This document shows, piece after piece, positions 7,110 through 14,112 of a DNA stretch of 33,820 nucleotides. The stretch is from Pantoea sp. 18069 (GTDB lineage: Bacteria > Pseudomonadota > Gammaproteobacteria > Burkholderiales > Burkholderiaceae_C). Below the pieces are notes generated by a model. It had not been told where the DNA came from. It ran no database searches and saw only the letters and a list, made by a program, of their open reading frames with translations. Where the stretch lies: assembly GCF_902706035.1 (NCBI RefSeq), contig NZ_CACSJA010000046.1, positions 1 to 33,820 of the forward strand, written 5' to 3'. Both the position numbers and the translations under genes were made by a program. Numbering within the stretch: position 1 is the stretch's first letter; every line of letters starts with the position of its first letter.

Positions 7110-7778
7110 TCAAATGCTGCCCAGCCGGCCTATGCCCCAGGAAATGGCTGCGCAGGCCAGTGCGATGACCAGCGCGAGCAGGCGCTGGCGCCTGCCATCT
7201 GCAGCGTCGGGCAGCGGCTCGGGCAGCGTGCGGTCGCCGGTCAGCATGGCGCGCACCAGTGGGCGGCGGCGCGCCAGCGTGTACCAGGCGATGGCCAGCA
7301 GGTGCAGGCCCAGCAGCGCGAGCAGCAGGTACTGGCCGAGCTCGGCATGCCAGCGGGTCGCGGCATCGATGACATCGCCGGGCACCAGGCGGCTGAGCGG
7401 CCCGGCAAAGAAAATGGCGTCATCGCTGAACAGGCCGGTGCCGACCTGGGCAAGCAGCACCGCGAGCATGGCGAACACCGACAGCGCACCGAGCGGGCTG
7501 TGGCCTGCACTGTGCTCGGGCCGCCCCCGGCCGCGCAGATACGCGAGCAGTTGCCGGGGCGCGTAGAGGAAGCTGCGAAACCGCGACCAGCGTCCGCCAA
7601 CGAAACCCCAGACCAGGCGAAACAGCAGCAGCGCGAGCACCACATGGCCCAGCCGCAGATGCCAGATCATCGCGTTGCCGCCGATCTTGGCGGTGACGAT
7701 CATGGCCACGGTGCTCGCCGCGAGGGCCCAGTGAAACAGGCGGGTCGGAAGATCCCAGATGCGGACGGTGTGGGGCAT
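7110..7778 (-). CDS. Cytochrome b561-type membrane protein
   Basis: A predicted diheme b-type electron carrier of the inner membrane (bacterial cytochrome b561 / Ni-hydrogenase b-subunit fold). It has four hydrophobic segments with likely heme-ligand histidines: LFHWAL (His16), WHLRLGHVV (His40 and His45), and RWHAELGQYLLLALLGLHLL near residues 150-170. I chose the ATG at 7778 (222 residues) because MPHTVRIWDLPTRLFHW is the normal family N-terminus; an upstream frame extension to 7856 adds nothing recognisable. It is divergent from the cytochrome c' gene 155 nt away, a likely redox partner by position. No strong Shine-Dalgarno is visible. Confidence 0.88.
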   Translation of the reverse strand: MPHTVRIWDLPTRLFHWALAASTVAMIVTAKIGGNAMIWHLRLGHVVLALLLFRLVWGFVGGRWSRFRSFLYAPRQLLAYLRGRGRPEHSAGHSPLGALSVFAMLAVLLAQVGTGLFSDDAIFFAGPLSRLVPGDVIDAATRWHAELGQYLLLALLGLHLLAIAWYTLARRRPLVRAMLTGDRTLPEPLPDAADGRRQRLLALVIALACAAISWGIGRLGSI

Positions 7779-7855
7779 GGCAGTGCAGGATGAGGTGGTG
7801 GCAGGGCGGTGCTGGCTACCAAGGATAGCGAATATCGCGCGGCCCGCGTTGTGCA

Positions 7856-7885
7856 TTGCCTGCCCGGACGGCCTTCACGGATAAT
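7856..7885 (+). promoter_or_regulatory. Possible promoter of the cytochrome c' gene
   Basis: TTGCCT (7856-7861) and GATAAT (7880-7885) are separated by 18 nt and lie about 48 nt before the cytochrome c' ATG. It is the best sigma70-like site in the divergent gap. Confidence 0.4.
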
Positions 7886-7932
7886 CCTGCGTTGAAGTTG
7901 AGGTTTTTGTTTGTCACCACAAGAAAGTCCCC

Positions 7933-8379
7933 ATGAAAGCAATTCGCCTCCTGGCCCTTGCGGCCCTCACTGCCTCCTTGAGTCTGCCCGCCGCGGCCCA
8001 GTTCGCGAAGAAGGACGATGCGATTGACTATCGCCAGTCGGCGCTGAGCGTCATGGCCGCCCATTTTGGGCGCCTCGGTGCGATGGCCAAGGGCGATGTG
8101 CCCTTCGATGCCAAGGCGGCCCAGGAAAACGCCGACATCGTGGTGTTCATGTCGCGCCTGCCTTGGGCCGGGTTCGGTCCGGGCACAGAAGGCGGCAAGG
8201 CAAAAGCCGACGTCTGGTCGGAGAACGCCAAGTTCAAGGACCTTGCGGGCAAGATGGAAGCGGAAGCCGTCAAGCTCGCGGCCGCGGCAAAGCAGGGCGA
8301 TCTGGCCAGCCTCAAGGCGGCATTCGGCGCCACGGCGGGCAGCTGCAAGGCCTGCCACGACAGCTTCAGGAGTCGTTGA
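7933..8379 (+). CDS. Cytochrome c' (class II cytochrome c)
   Basis: A periplasmic four-helix-bundle c-type cytochrome, a family that binds NO and CO and takes part in nitrosative stress or electron transfer. Residues 1-22 form a signal peptide (MKAIRLLALAALTASLSLPA then AAQ). The heme-binding CKACH lies at 138-142, seven residues before the C-terminus, the hallmark of class II cytochromes; WSENAKF and the Lys/Ala-rich helix precede it. Length (148 aa) is typical. A copy of the dispersed GC-rich repeat begins directly after the stop codon. Confidence 0.94.
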   Translation: MKAIRLLALAALTASLSLPAAAQFAKKDDAIDYRQSALSVMAAHFGRLGAMAKGDVPFDAKAAQENADIVVFMSRLPWAGFGPGTEGGKAKADVWSENAKFKDLAGKMEAEAVKLAAAAKQGDLASLKAAFGATAGSCKACHDSFRSR

Positions 8380-8476
8380 CCCCCCTGAGCGACTGCGTCG
8401 CTTCCCCCCGGGGGGACGACGCCATCGCTGCGGGGCGGCCCTTGCTCGGCGTCCCTGACCTGGAGCACGCCAGTTT
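8380..8476 (+). repeat. Dispersed 3'-end repeat, copy A
   Basis: This GC-rich element begins CCCCCCTGAGCGACTGCGTC immediately after the cytochrome c' stop (8377-8379). It contains the core GCGGGGCGGCCCTT with CTCGGCGTCC after it, and ends at CGCCAGTTT. It is one of five related copies (9888, 12266, 14108 and 22025 start the others). The order of blocks is the same in all: CCCCTGAGC, a small hairpin, a C-tract/G-tract hairpin, GGACGACGCC, TGCGGGGCGG, GGCGTCC, GCCAGTTT. Confidence 0.8.
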
Positions 8477-8496
8477 GTGAATCGAAGGACGCGAAA

Positions 8497-9000
8497 TCAG
8501 GCTTCGGCCAGCAGCTTTTCTATGAGCTTGTGCAGCTCGGCGAAGTCGGGCGCGCCCACATAGCGTTTGACGATTTCGCCGCGCTTGTTGACGATGAAGG
8601 TCGACGGCGTGAGCTGCACATCGCCCCATTGCTTGGCGACCATGCCGGTGTTGTCGATCGCGACCTTGAAGGGCAGCTGGCGGCTTTGCGCGAAGTTCAC
8701 CACATAGCTTGGTGGGTCGTAGCTCATGGCCACCGCAATGGTCTCGAAGCCCTGTGGCTGGTACTTCCTGTAGGTCGCGATGATTTCAGGCATTTCGGCG
8801 ACACAGGTGGTGCAGCTCGTGGCCCAGAAGTTGACCAGTGTCACCTTGCCGTGCAGGTCGGCGGTGGTTTGCTGGCTGCCGTCGAGCAGCACGAAGGTCG
8901 AGGCGGGCGCGGGACTGGTACCAGCATTCAGGTAGATGAAGCCGCCGATGCCGGCGACGGCGGCCAGCGCCACGCCTGCGATCCATGTTTTGATTGCCAT
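8497..9000 (-). CDS. TlpA/ResA-like membrane-anchored thioredoxin
   Basis: A predicted periplasmic thiol-disulfide oxidoreductase. Residues 5-25 form one hydrophobic anchor or signal segment (WIAGVALAAVAGIGGFIYL). The redox centre is FWATSCTTCVAEMP with Cys63 and Cys66, and the cis-proline loop is LTPSTFIVN. This fits the AhpC/TSA-Redoxin branch of TlpA-like proteins, often involved in cytochrome c maturation or general periplasmic reduction. I start at the ATG at 9000 (167 residues); the frame extends to 9117 but that part has no signal sequence. It converges on the cytochrome c' gene, giving a possible but unproven functional link. Confidence 0.9.
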   Translation of the reverse strand: MAIKTWIAGVALAAVAGIGGFIYLNAGTSPAPASTFVLLDGSQQTTADLHGKVTLVNFWATSCTTCVAEMPEIIATYRKYQPQGFETIAVAMSYDPPSYVVNFAQSRQLPFKVAIDNTGMVAKQWGDVQLTPSTFIVNKRGEIVKRYVGAPDFAELHKLIEKLLAEA

Positions 9001-9190
9001 GTGTCGATTGTGCCCAAAGCTGCCGGGAATCCGGCGGTCTGGGGTTATGAGTGCGAGCGGACGGCGAAAGTTCACACCGGGGCGGTGTGGGAGATGGCGT
9101 GTTCGGGTTGACCACAATCAAAGCTTGTGACGGGATTGCCCGGCGCGCACGGGCCGCGCGCCATAATGCCGTACATCCATCCGTCACTCC

Positions 9191-9637
9191 ATGAACACGC
9201 GCATTCTTCTCATCACCCATGCCCCGCTGGCGCAGGCGCTGCGCGACTGTGCACTGCATGTGTTTGCCGACAGCGCCGACGATGTACTGGCGCTCGACAT
9301 CGCCGCCGATGAAAGCCCCGAGGATTCGCTCGCGCGCGCGCGCACGCTGCTGGGCGAAAGCGCTGCGCCCGTGCTGGTGCTCACCGATGTGTTTGGCGCA
9401 ACGCCCTGCAACGTGGCCCAGCGCCTCGTCGCGGGACGCGCGGCCCAGCTCGTGGCCGGCGTGAACCTGCCGATGCTGTTGCGCGCCGTGAGCTACCGCC
9501 ATGAAACGCTGGACGCCGTTGCGCAGCGCGCCGTGGTGGGCGGTATCCAGGGAGTGATGGCCGTGGGCGCCGCTCCGTTGCAGAACCAGAATTTCCGTTC
9601 TTTCCATGATCAAGACCACCATCACCATCAGCAATAA
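9191..9637 (+). CDS. PTS EIIA component, mannose type
   Basis: A cytoplasmic phosphocarrier accepting phosphate from HPr on a histidine. The N-terminus MNTRILLITHAPLAQAL places the active-site His at residue 10, and LVLTDVFGATPCNVA and AGVNLPMLLRA are the other EIIA-Man blocks. No EIIB, EIIC or EIID gene is nearby, so the role is more likely regulatory than sugar transport, as proposed for similar betaproteobacterial clusters. The last 32 nt overlap ptsH in another frame, and there the product ends HDQDHHHHQQ. A hairpin GGCGCGC / GCGCGCC (9142-9162) and CATAAT lie just upstream. Confidence 0.9.
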   Translation: MNTRILLITHAPLAQALRDCALHVFADSADDVLALDIAADESPEDSLARARTLLGESAAPVLVLTDVFGATPCNVAQRLVAGRAAQLVAGVNLPMLLRAVSYRHETLDAVAQRAVVGGIQGVMAVGAAPLQNQNFRSFHDQDHHHHQQ

Positions 9638-9875
9638 GCTGGGCCTGCATGCGCGGGCGTCGGCCAAGCTCACCAAACTCGCGGGCAGCCATCCCTGCGA
9701 AGTGTGGATGACCAAGGGGGAACGGCGCATCAATGCCAAGAGCATCATGGGCGTGATGATGCTCGCCGCGGGCATGGGCTCGCAGGTGGAGCTCGAGACC
9801 TCGGGCGAACGCGAGCAGGAAGCCATGGATGCACTGCTGGCGTTGATCAACGACAAGTTTGGCGAAGGACAATGA
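9606..9875 (+). CDS. ptsH: Phosphocarrier protein HPr
   Basis: HPr relays phosphate from Enzyme I to EIIA. The 89-residue protein has the active-site motif KLGLHARASAKL with His15 and the regulatory segment NAKSIMGVMMLA with Ser46, so it could be a substrate of HPr kinase/phosphorylase if that enzyme is encoded elsewhere. The ATG lies inside the EIIA gene (+1 frame, 32-nt overlap) and lacks a clear Shine-Dalgarno, suggesting translational coupling. Repeat copy B begins 12 nt after the stop and separates this gene from ptsI. Confidence 0.95.
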   Translation: MIKTTITISNKLGLHARASAKLTKLAGSHPCEVWMTKGERRINAKSIMGVMMLAAGMGSQVELETSGEREQEAMDALLALINDKFGEGQ

Positions 9876-9887
9876 AGTTGACAAGCA

Positions 9888-10043
9888 CCCCCTGAGCCGC
9901 TTCGCGGCTTGGGCCGCCCCGGCTTCCCCCTCTCAACCTTCTGTGGAGGGGGGCGGCCGGCCAGGCACGGCACCGTCGCTGCGGGGCGGCGTCCTGAGCT
10001 CCGTCGAAGGGCTCGGTGCCCCCGCGCTGGGCCGCGCCGGTTT
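9888..10043 (+). repeat. Dispersed 3'-end repeat, copy B
   Basis: It begins CCCCCTGAGCCGCTTCGCGG twelve nt after the ptsH stop. It contains CTTCCCCCTCTCAACCTTCT, the G-rich return arm GGAGGGGGGC, and GCTGCGGGGCGGC, and ends GCGCCGGTTTCAGG. This is the longest copy (about 156 nt) with an extra segment before the terminal block. It lies between ptsH and ptsI, within what would otherwise be one operon. Confidence 0.75.
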
Positions 10044-10096
10044 CAGGTGGCAAGCCCAGGTGTCTTGGATACTTGTATGACTGAAGGACAGTCCGG

Positions 10097-11848
10097 ATGA
10101 CGTTTGCAATTCACGGCCTGGCAGTCTCCCGCGGCATAGCGATCGGGCGGGCGGTGCTGGTGAGCTCTAGCCGCATCGAGGTGCAGCACTATTTCATTGG
10201 CGCGGCCGAAGTGCAGGCCGAAGTCGAGCGCGCGCGCACCGCGCGCCATGCGGTCATCGAGGAGCTGCAGCGCCTGCAGACCGAGATGCCGCATGATGCG
10301 CCGGCGGAGCTCGATGCGCTGCTTGACGTGCACCTGATGCTGCTGCAGGACGAGTCGCTGGTACATGGCGTGGAGCAGTGGATCTGCGAGCGCCTGTACA
10401 ACGCAGAGTGGGCGCTCACGACGCAGCTCGAAGCGATTTCGCGCCAGTTCGACGAGATGGAGGACGATTATCTGCGCGAGCGCAAGGCCGATCTCGAGCA
10501 GGTGGTCGATCGCATTCTGCGCCACCTCAAGGGCGTGGCCAGCCCCGTGCCACCTTCGCGGCCCGTGCTGCCTGGCGCCGCGCCCGAGCTGCCGCTGATT
10601 CTGGTCGCGCAGGACCTGGCACCGGCCGACATGCTGCATTTCAAGACCAGCGTGTTCGTCGGTTTCGTCACGGCCGTGGGCGGCAAGACCTCGCACACGG
10701 CAATTGTCGCGCGCAGCATGGACATTCCCGCCGTGGTCGGCGCGCGCGCCGCGGCGCAGCTGGTGCGGCCCGACGACTGGCTGATCATCGATGGCAACGC
10801 CGGCGTGGTGATCGTCGATCCTTCGCCCGCGATTCTTGCCGACTACGAAGGCCGCCAGCGCGAGACGGCGCACGAGCGCGAGAGCCTGGCGCTGCTGCGG
10901 CACACGCCCGCGGTGACGCTCGATGGGCAGGAAATCGAGCTGCTGGCCAATATCGAGCAGCCCGGCGACGGCCCGGCTGCCTTGCAGGCCGGCGCCCAGG
11001 GCGTGGGGCTGTTTCGCAGCGAATTCCTGTTCATGGGGCGCGACGGCCCCATGCCCGGCGAGGAAGAGCAGTACCAGGCCTATCGCCAGGCGGTCGAAGG
11101 CATGCAGGGCCGACCCGTGACCATACGCACCATCGATGTGGGCGCGGACAAGCCGCTGGACAAGGCGCAGGCCAAGGAATACTCGCTCAATCCTGCGCTG
11201 GGCCTGCGGGCGATACGCTGGAGCCTGGCCGATCCGAGCATGTTCCGCACGCAGTTGCGCGCCGTGCTGCGCGCCGCCATGCATGGGCCCGTGAACCTGC
11301 TGTTCCCCATGCTCGCCCACCAGAGCGAAATCGAGCAGACCCTGGCCCAGGTGGCCCTGGCGCGCGCCGAACTCGATGCGCGCGGCATGGCCCATGGCGC
11401 GGTGCAGCTGGGCGCGATGATAGAGATTCCGGCGGCGGCGCTGATGGTGCGCATGTTCCTGCGCTATTTCGATTTCCTGTCGATAGGCACCAATGACCTG
11501 ATCCAGTACACGCTGGCCATCGACCGCGCCGACGAAGCCGTGGCGCACCTGTACGATCCGTTGCACCCGGCCGTGCTGCGCCTCGTGGCCGACGTGATTG
11601 CCGAAGGCCGGCGCCAGGGCAAGAGCATCTGCGTCTGCGGCGAAGTCGCTGGCGATGTCGCCATGACGCGCCTGCTGCTGGGCCTGGGCCTGCGCAGCTT
11701 CTCGATGCACCCGGCGCAGATCCTGGCCGTCAAGCAGGAAATACTGCGCGCCGATGCGGGCCAGCTCGGCGACTGGGCGCAACAGGTGGTGCTGGCCGAC
11801 GATCCCGCCGCACTGCTGGAAGCCGGCCCCATGCCGTCAAATTCCTGA
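10097..11848 (+). CDS. ptsI: PTS Enzyme I (phosphoenolpyruvate-protein phosphotransferase)
   Basis: Enzyme I autophosphorylates from PEP and passes phosphate to HPr. The 583-residue length is normal. The N-terminal domain begins FAIHGLAVSRGIAIGRAV; the phosphohistidine domain has GGKTSHTAIVARSMDIPAVV with active His200; the C-terminal PEP-binding barrel includes GAQGVGLFRSEFLFM, DVGADKP, LRAIRWSL and SIGTNDLIQYTLAIDR, and the active-site cysteine is in CVCGEVAGD. The ATG is preceded by GAAGGACAG. With EIIA and HPr it forms a complete phosphorelay lacking any permease in this window. Confidence 0.96.
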   Translation: MTFAIHGLAVSRGIAIGRAVLVSSSRIEVQHYFIGAAEVQAEVERARTARHAVIEELQRLQTEMPHDAPAELDALLDVHLMLLQDESLVHGVEQWICERLYNAEWALTTQLEAISRQFDEMEDDYLRERKADLEQVVDRILRHLKGVASPVPPSRPVLPGAAPELPLILVAQDLAPADMLHFKTSVFVGFVTAVGGKTSHTAIVARSMDIPAVVGARAAAQLVRPDDWLIIDGNAGVVIVDPSPAILADYEGRQRETAHERESLALLRHTPAVTLDGQEIELLANIEQPGDGPAALQAGAQGVGLFRSEFLFMGRDGPMPGEEEQYQAYRQAVEGMQGRPVTIRTIDVGADKPLDKAQAKEYSLNPALGLRAIRWSLADPSMFRTQLRAVLRAAMHGPVNLLFPMLAHQSEIEQTLAQVALARAELDARGMAHGAVQLGAMIEIPAAALMVRMFLRYFDFLSIGTNDLIQYTLAIDRADEAVAHLYDPLHPAVLRLVADVIAEGRRQGKSICVCGEVAGDVAMTRLLLGLGLRSFSMHPAQILAVKQEILRADAGQLGDWAQQVVLADDPAALLEAGPMPSNS

Positions 11849-11880
11849 AACTGCTGCCAACCACATTCTTTTTAAAAATA

Positions 11881-11912
11881 ATTGAGATTGGTTCTCATTC
11901 ACGTGTTATGAT
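11881..11912 (+). promoter_or_regulatory. Fur box over an extended -10 promoter
   Basis: ATTGAGATTGGTTCTCATT (11881-11899) is a near-palindrome. Its core TGAGATTGGTTCTCA matches the TGAGAATnATTCTCA form of the Fur box at all but two defined positions. Downstream is TGTTATGAT, an extended -10 (TG at 11904-11905, TATGAT at 11907-11912), with TTGAGA as a loosely spaced -35 (19 nt). Fur binding here would block the promoter. It points right, into a gap with no protein gene on that strand. Confidence 0.65.
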
Positions 11913-11918
11913 TCAACC

Positions 11919-12015
11919 ACTGACGCAGCACATATCCTGGTGGGAACAGTGCTCCATCGGTTTCAGTTTCATCGTGGGGCGACTCGTGGGCCTGTTAAGC
12001 CTTCAGTCGTTTTTT
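11919..12015 (+). ncRNA. Candidate Fur-regulated small RNA
   Basis: From the predicted start near 11919 the sequence can form AGCAC / GTGCT around a short inner stem. An open pyrimidine-rich stretch follows (about 11954-11975). The 3' end is a terminator hairpin: CGACT (11980-11984) / AGTCG (12005-12009) enclosing GGC / GCC, followed by six T (12010-12015). The size of about 97 nt and Fur-box control parallel RyhB, PrrF and NrrF, but I see no primary-sequence similarity to them. A 43-codon frame (11908-12039) overlaps but starts inside the -10 box and runs through the terminator. Existence is inference from promoter plus terminator. Confidence 0.5.
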
Positions 12016-12052
12016 GCCAGCCAGCGGCTCGCCGGTTAGCCAGGCATTTTTT
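12015..12052 (+). terminator. Second terminator-like hairpin in the ptsI-lipA gap
   Basis: TGCC (12015-12018) / GGCA (12043-12046) encloses CGG-CTCG-CCG with interruptions and runs into TTTTTT (12047-12052). It would catch readthrough from the first terminator or from ptsI. Confidence 0.5.
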
Positions 12053-12069
12053 GATGGGACACAACGAAG

Positions 12070-12097
12070 AAAGCCTTCCAAATTGGAAGGCTTTTTG
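12070..12097. terminator. Bidirectional intrinsic terminator
   Basis: A perfect 11-bp stem AAAGCCTTCCA (12070-12080) / TGGAAGGCTTT (12084-12094) with loop AAT is followed by a T-rich tail (TTGTTTTT) on the + strand; reversed, it has a shorter tail, TCTTCG. It separates the + transcripts (ptsI, candidate sRNA) from leftward lipA transcription. Confidence 0.85.
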
Positions 12098-12165
12098 TTT
12101 TTGAAGGGCCTTTCGGCCTCAAAGTGAGCGCTAATGTGTTGGTGCCCGTCCTGCGCGTGGCCTGT

Positions 12166-12266
12166 AAAACTGGCGCGGCCCAAGCGGGGGGCAGCGAGCA
12201 AGGGCCGCCCCGCAGCGAGGCTGCCGTCCCCCTTGGGGGGAAGACGCGCTAGCGGCTCAGGGGGGG
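12166..12266 (-). repeat. Dispersed 3'-end repeat, copy C (overlaps the lipA end)
   Basis: Read on the - strand it begins CCCCCCTGAGCCGCTAGCGC, contains CTTCCCCCCAAGGGGGACGG and GCTGCGGGGCGGCCCTTGCT, and ends at GCGCCAGTTTT. The first bases encode the last residues of LipA (PPLSR) and its TAG stop, so the repeat extends into the gene's 3' end. Confidence 0.78.
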
Positions 12267-13241
12267 AATTACCCCATGCGCCTGCTCATCGGCGTGGTAG
12301 CTTGAGCGCACCATGGCGCCCACGGCTGCGTGGCTAAAGCCCATCTTGTAGGCTTCTTCCTCGAACATCTTGAATGTGTCGGGGTGCACATAGCGGCGCA
12401 CCGGCAGATGGCTGTTCGATGGCGACAGATACTGGCCAATGGTCAGCATGTCGATGTCGTGGGCGCGCATGTCGCGCATCACCTGCAGGATTTCCTCGTC
12501 GGTCTCGCCCAGGCCGACCATGATGCCGCTCTTGGTCGGCACCTGGGGGTGCAGCGCCTTGAATTTCTTCAGCAGGTTCAGGCTGAACTGGTAGTCGGAG
12601 CCGGGGCGCGCTTCCTTGTACAGGCGCGGCGCGGTTTCGAGGTTGTGGTTCATCACGTCGGGCGGGGCGGCCTTGAGGATCTCGAGCGCGCGGTCATCGC
12701 GTCCGCGGAAGTCGGGAACAAGGATCTCGATCTGCGTATTTGGCGACAGCTCGCGGATGTTCTTGATGCATTCGACGAAATGGCCGCTGCCGCCGTCGCG
12801 CAGGTCGTCGCGGTCGACGCTGGTGATCACCACGTACTTGAGGCGCAGCTGGGCAATGGTCTTGGCGAGGTTCAGCGGCTCGTCGACATCAAGCGGGTCG
12901 GGCCGGCCATGGCCCACGTCGCAGAACGGGCAGCGGCGCGTGCACTTGTCGCCCATGATCATGAACGTGGCCGTGCCCTTGCCGAAGCATTCGCCGATGT
13001 TGGGGCAGCTCGCTTCCTCGCAGACGGTGTGCAGCTTGTTCTCGCGCAGGATGTCCTTGATTTCGTAGAAGCGCGTGGTCGGCGAGCCGGCCTTGACGCG
13101 GATCCACTCCGGCTTTTTCAGCACTTCGCCTTGCTCGACCTTGATGGGAATGCGCGACAGCTTGGCCGCGGCCTTTTGCTTGGCCAGCGGGTTGTAGGTG
13201 GCTGCGGACTGCGCTTCGCGTACGACGTCTGTGGTGCTCAT
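12249..13241 (-). CDS. lipA: Lipoyl synthase
   Basis: A radical-SAM enzyme inserting two sulfurs into protein-bound octanoyl groups to make lipoyl cofactors. The auxiliary 4Fe-4S cluster cysteines are in CEEASCPNIGEC (74, 79, 85); the radical-SAM cluster is CTRRCPFC (100, 104, 107); the conserved serine motif RSSYHADEQ is near the C-terminus. The 330 residues are typical for betaproteobacteria. It lies 12 nt after lipB. Its last codons (PPLSR, then stop) lie in repeat copy C, so the C-terminus here was probably altered by the repeat. Confidence 0.96.
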   Translation of the reverse strand: MSTTDVVREAQSAATYNPLAKQKAAAKLSRIPIKVEQGEVLKKPEWIRVKAGSPTTRFYEIKDILRENKLHTVCEEASCPNIGECFGKGTATFMIMGDKCTRRCPFCDVGHGRPDPLDVDEPLNLAKTIAQLRLKYVVITSVDRDDLRDGGSGHFVECIKNIRELSPNTQIEILVPDFRGRDDRALEILKAAPPDVMNHNLETAPRLYKEARPGSDYQFSLNLLKKFKALHPQVPTKSGIMVGLGETDEEILQVMRDMRAHDIDMLTIGQYLSPSNSHLPVRRYVHPDTFKMFEEEAYKMGFSHAAVGAMVRSSYHADEQAHGVIPPLSR

Positions 13242-13253
13242 GGCTCTTGTTTC

Positions 13254-13964
13254 TCAGGGGGCGAGCCGGATTTCCAGCTGTCGGCCAAGCACATGCGCAG
13301 CCTCGTCCCAGGTTGTCTGGACTCCGATTGTAGAAAGATCCACGCTCGGCAGCCCGGCATAGCCACAAGGATTGATGCGCGAATAGGGTTCAAGGTCCAT
13401 TGCCGCGTTCAATGCCAGACCGTGGTAGGTGCAGTGGCGGCTGACCTTGATGCCCAGCGCGGCAATCTTGCCCAGGCCGCTGAAGTCGGGCGTGGGTGCG
13501 CTGCTGCCGGGCAGGCGCAGCTGCGGGCGCTGGGCCAGCATCGCGTGGCTCGAGGGATCATCCAGGCGCACATAAATGCCGGGCGCGCCCGCGACGCGGT
13601 GGCCCGTGACGCCGAAATGCGCAAGCGTGCGGATCACGGCCTCCTCGAGGCGGTAGACGTATTCCTTGACGAAATAGCCGCGGCGCTGCAGGTCGAGCAA
13701 CGGATAGGCGACGACCTGGCCCGGGCCATGGTAGGTCACCTGGCCGCCGCGGTTGGTCGCCACGACCGGAATGTCGCCCGGCACCAATACATGGTCGGCC
13801 TTGCCCGCCAGGCCCTGCGTGAAGTGCGGCGCGTGCTCACAGATCCACAGCGAGTCAGGCGTGTCCGCGCTGCGCTGCTGCGTGAGGTCCTGCATGGCCT
13901 GGACCGTGGCCCGGTAGTCGGTGCGGCCCAACAGCCGTGTGTCCAAAAAAGCACTGTTACTCAT
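13254..13964 (-). CDS. lipB: Octanoyl-[ACP]:protein N-octanoyltransferase
   Basis: LipB moves octanoate from acyl carrier protein to lipoyl domains, feeding LipA. Motifs are NRGGQVTYHGPGQVVAYPLL (71-90), KIAALGIKVSR with catalytic Lys166, and INPCGYAGLP with catalytic Cys200. At 236 residues it is somewhat longer than the E. coli enzyme; the extra residues lie between APGIYVRL and GKIAALG (about 134-164). I start at the ATG at 13964; the frame opens 18 nt earlier with TTG. No clear Shine-Dalgarno is visible. It is transcribed towards lipA. Confidence 0.94.
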   Translation of the reverse strand: MSNSAFLDTRLLGRTDYRATVQAMQDLTQQRSADTPDSLWICEHAPHFTQGLAGKADHVLVPGDIPVVATNRGGQVTYHGPGQVVAYPLLDLQRRGYFVKEYVYRLEEAVIRTLAHFGVTGHRVAGAPGIYVRLDDPSSHAMLAQRPQLRLPGSSAPTPDFSGLGKIAALGIKVSRHCTYHGLALNAAMDLEPYSRINPCGYAGLPSVDLSTIGVQTTWDEAAHVLGRQLEIRLAP

Positions 13965-13996
13965 AGAGGAGATCAAACGCAAGACCCATGAAGGCT

Positions 13997-14108
13997 AAAA
14001 CAGGCATGCTCCAACCTGGGGACGCCGAGGAAGGGCCGCCCCGCACCGAGGGCGTCGTCCCCCTCCACCGAAGGTTGAGAGGGGGAAGCGACGAAGTCGC
14101 TCAGGGGG
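13997..14108 (-). repeat. Dispersed 3'-end repeat, copy D
   Basis: Read on the - strand it begins CCCCCTGAGCGACTTCGTCG five nt after the DUF493 stop. It forms AGCGAC / GTCGCT with a TTC loop, then CCCCCTC / GAGGGGG, then GACGCC / GGCGTC around TGCGGGGCGGCCCTTCC, and ends near GCATGCCTGTTTT. This is the best-preserved copy structurally. It separates DUF493 from lipB. Confidence 0.82.
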
Positions 14109-14112
14109 TGCT

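Noticed and set aside
11908..12039. A 43-codon open frame starting MIQPLTQHISWW in the ptsI-lipA gap
   Set aside because: Its ATG lies inside the predicted -10 box, it has no Shine-Dalgarno, and it runs through a terminator hairpin with six T. Its third-position GC is fairly high, so a peptide is not fully excluded.
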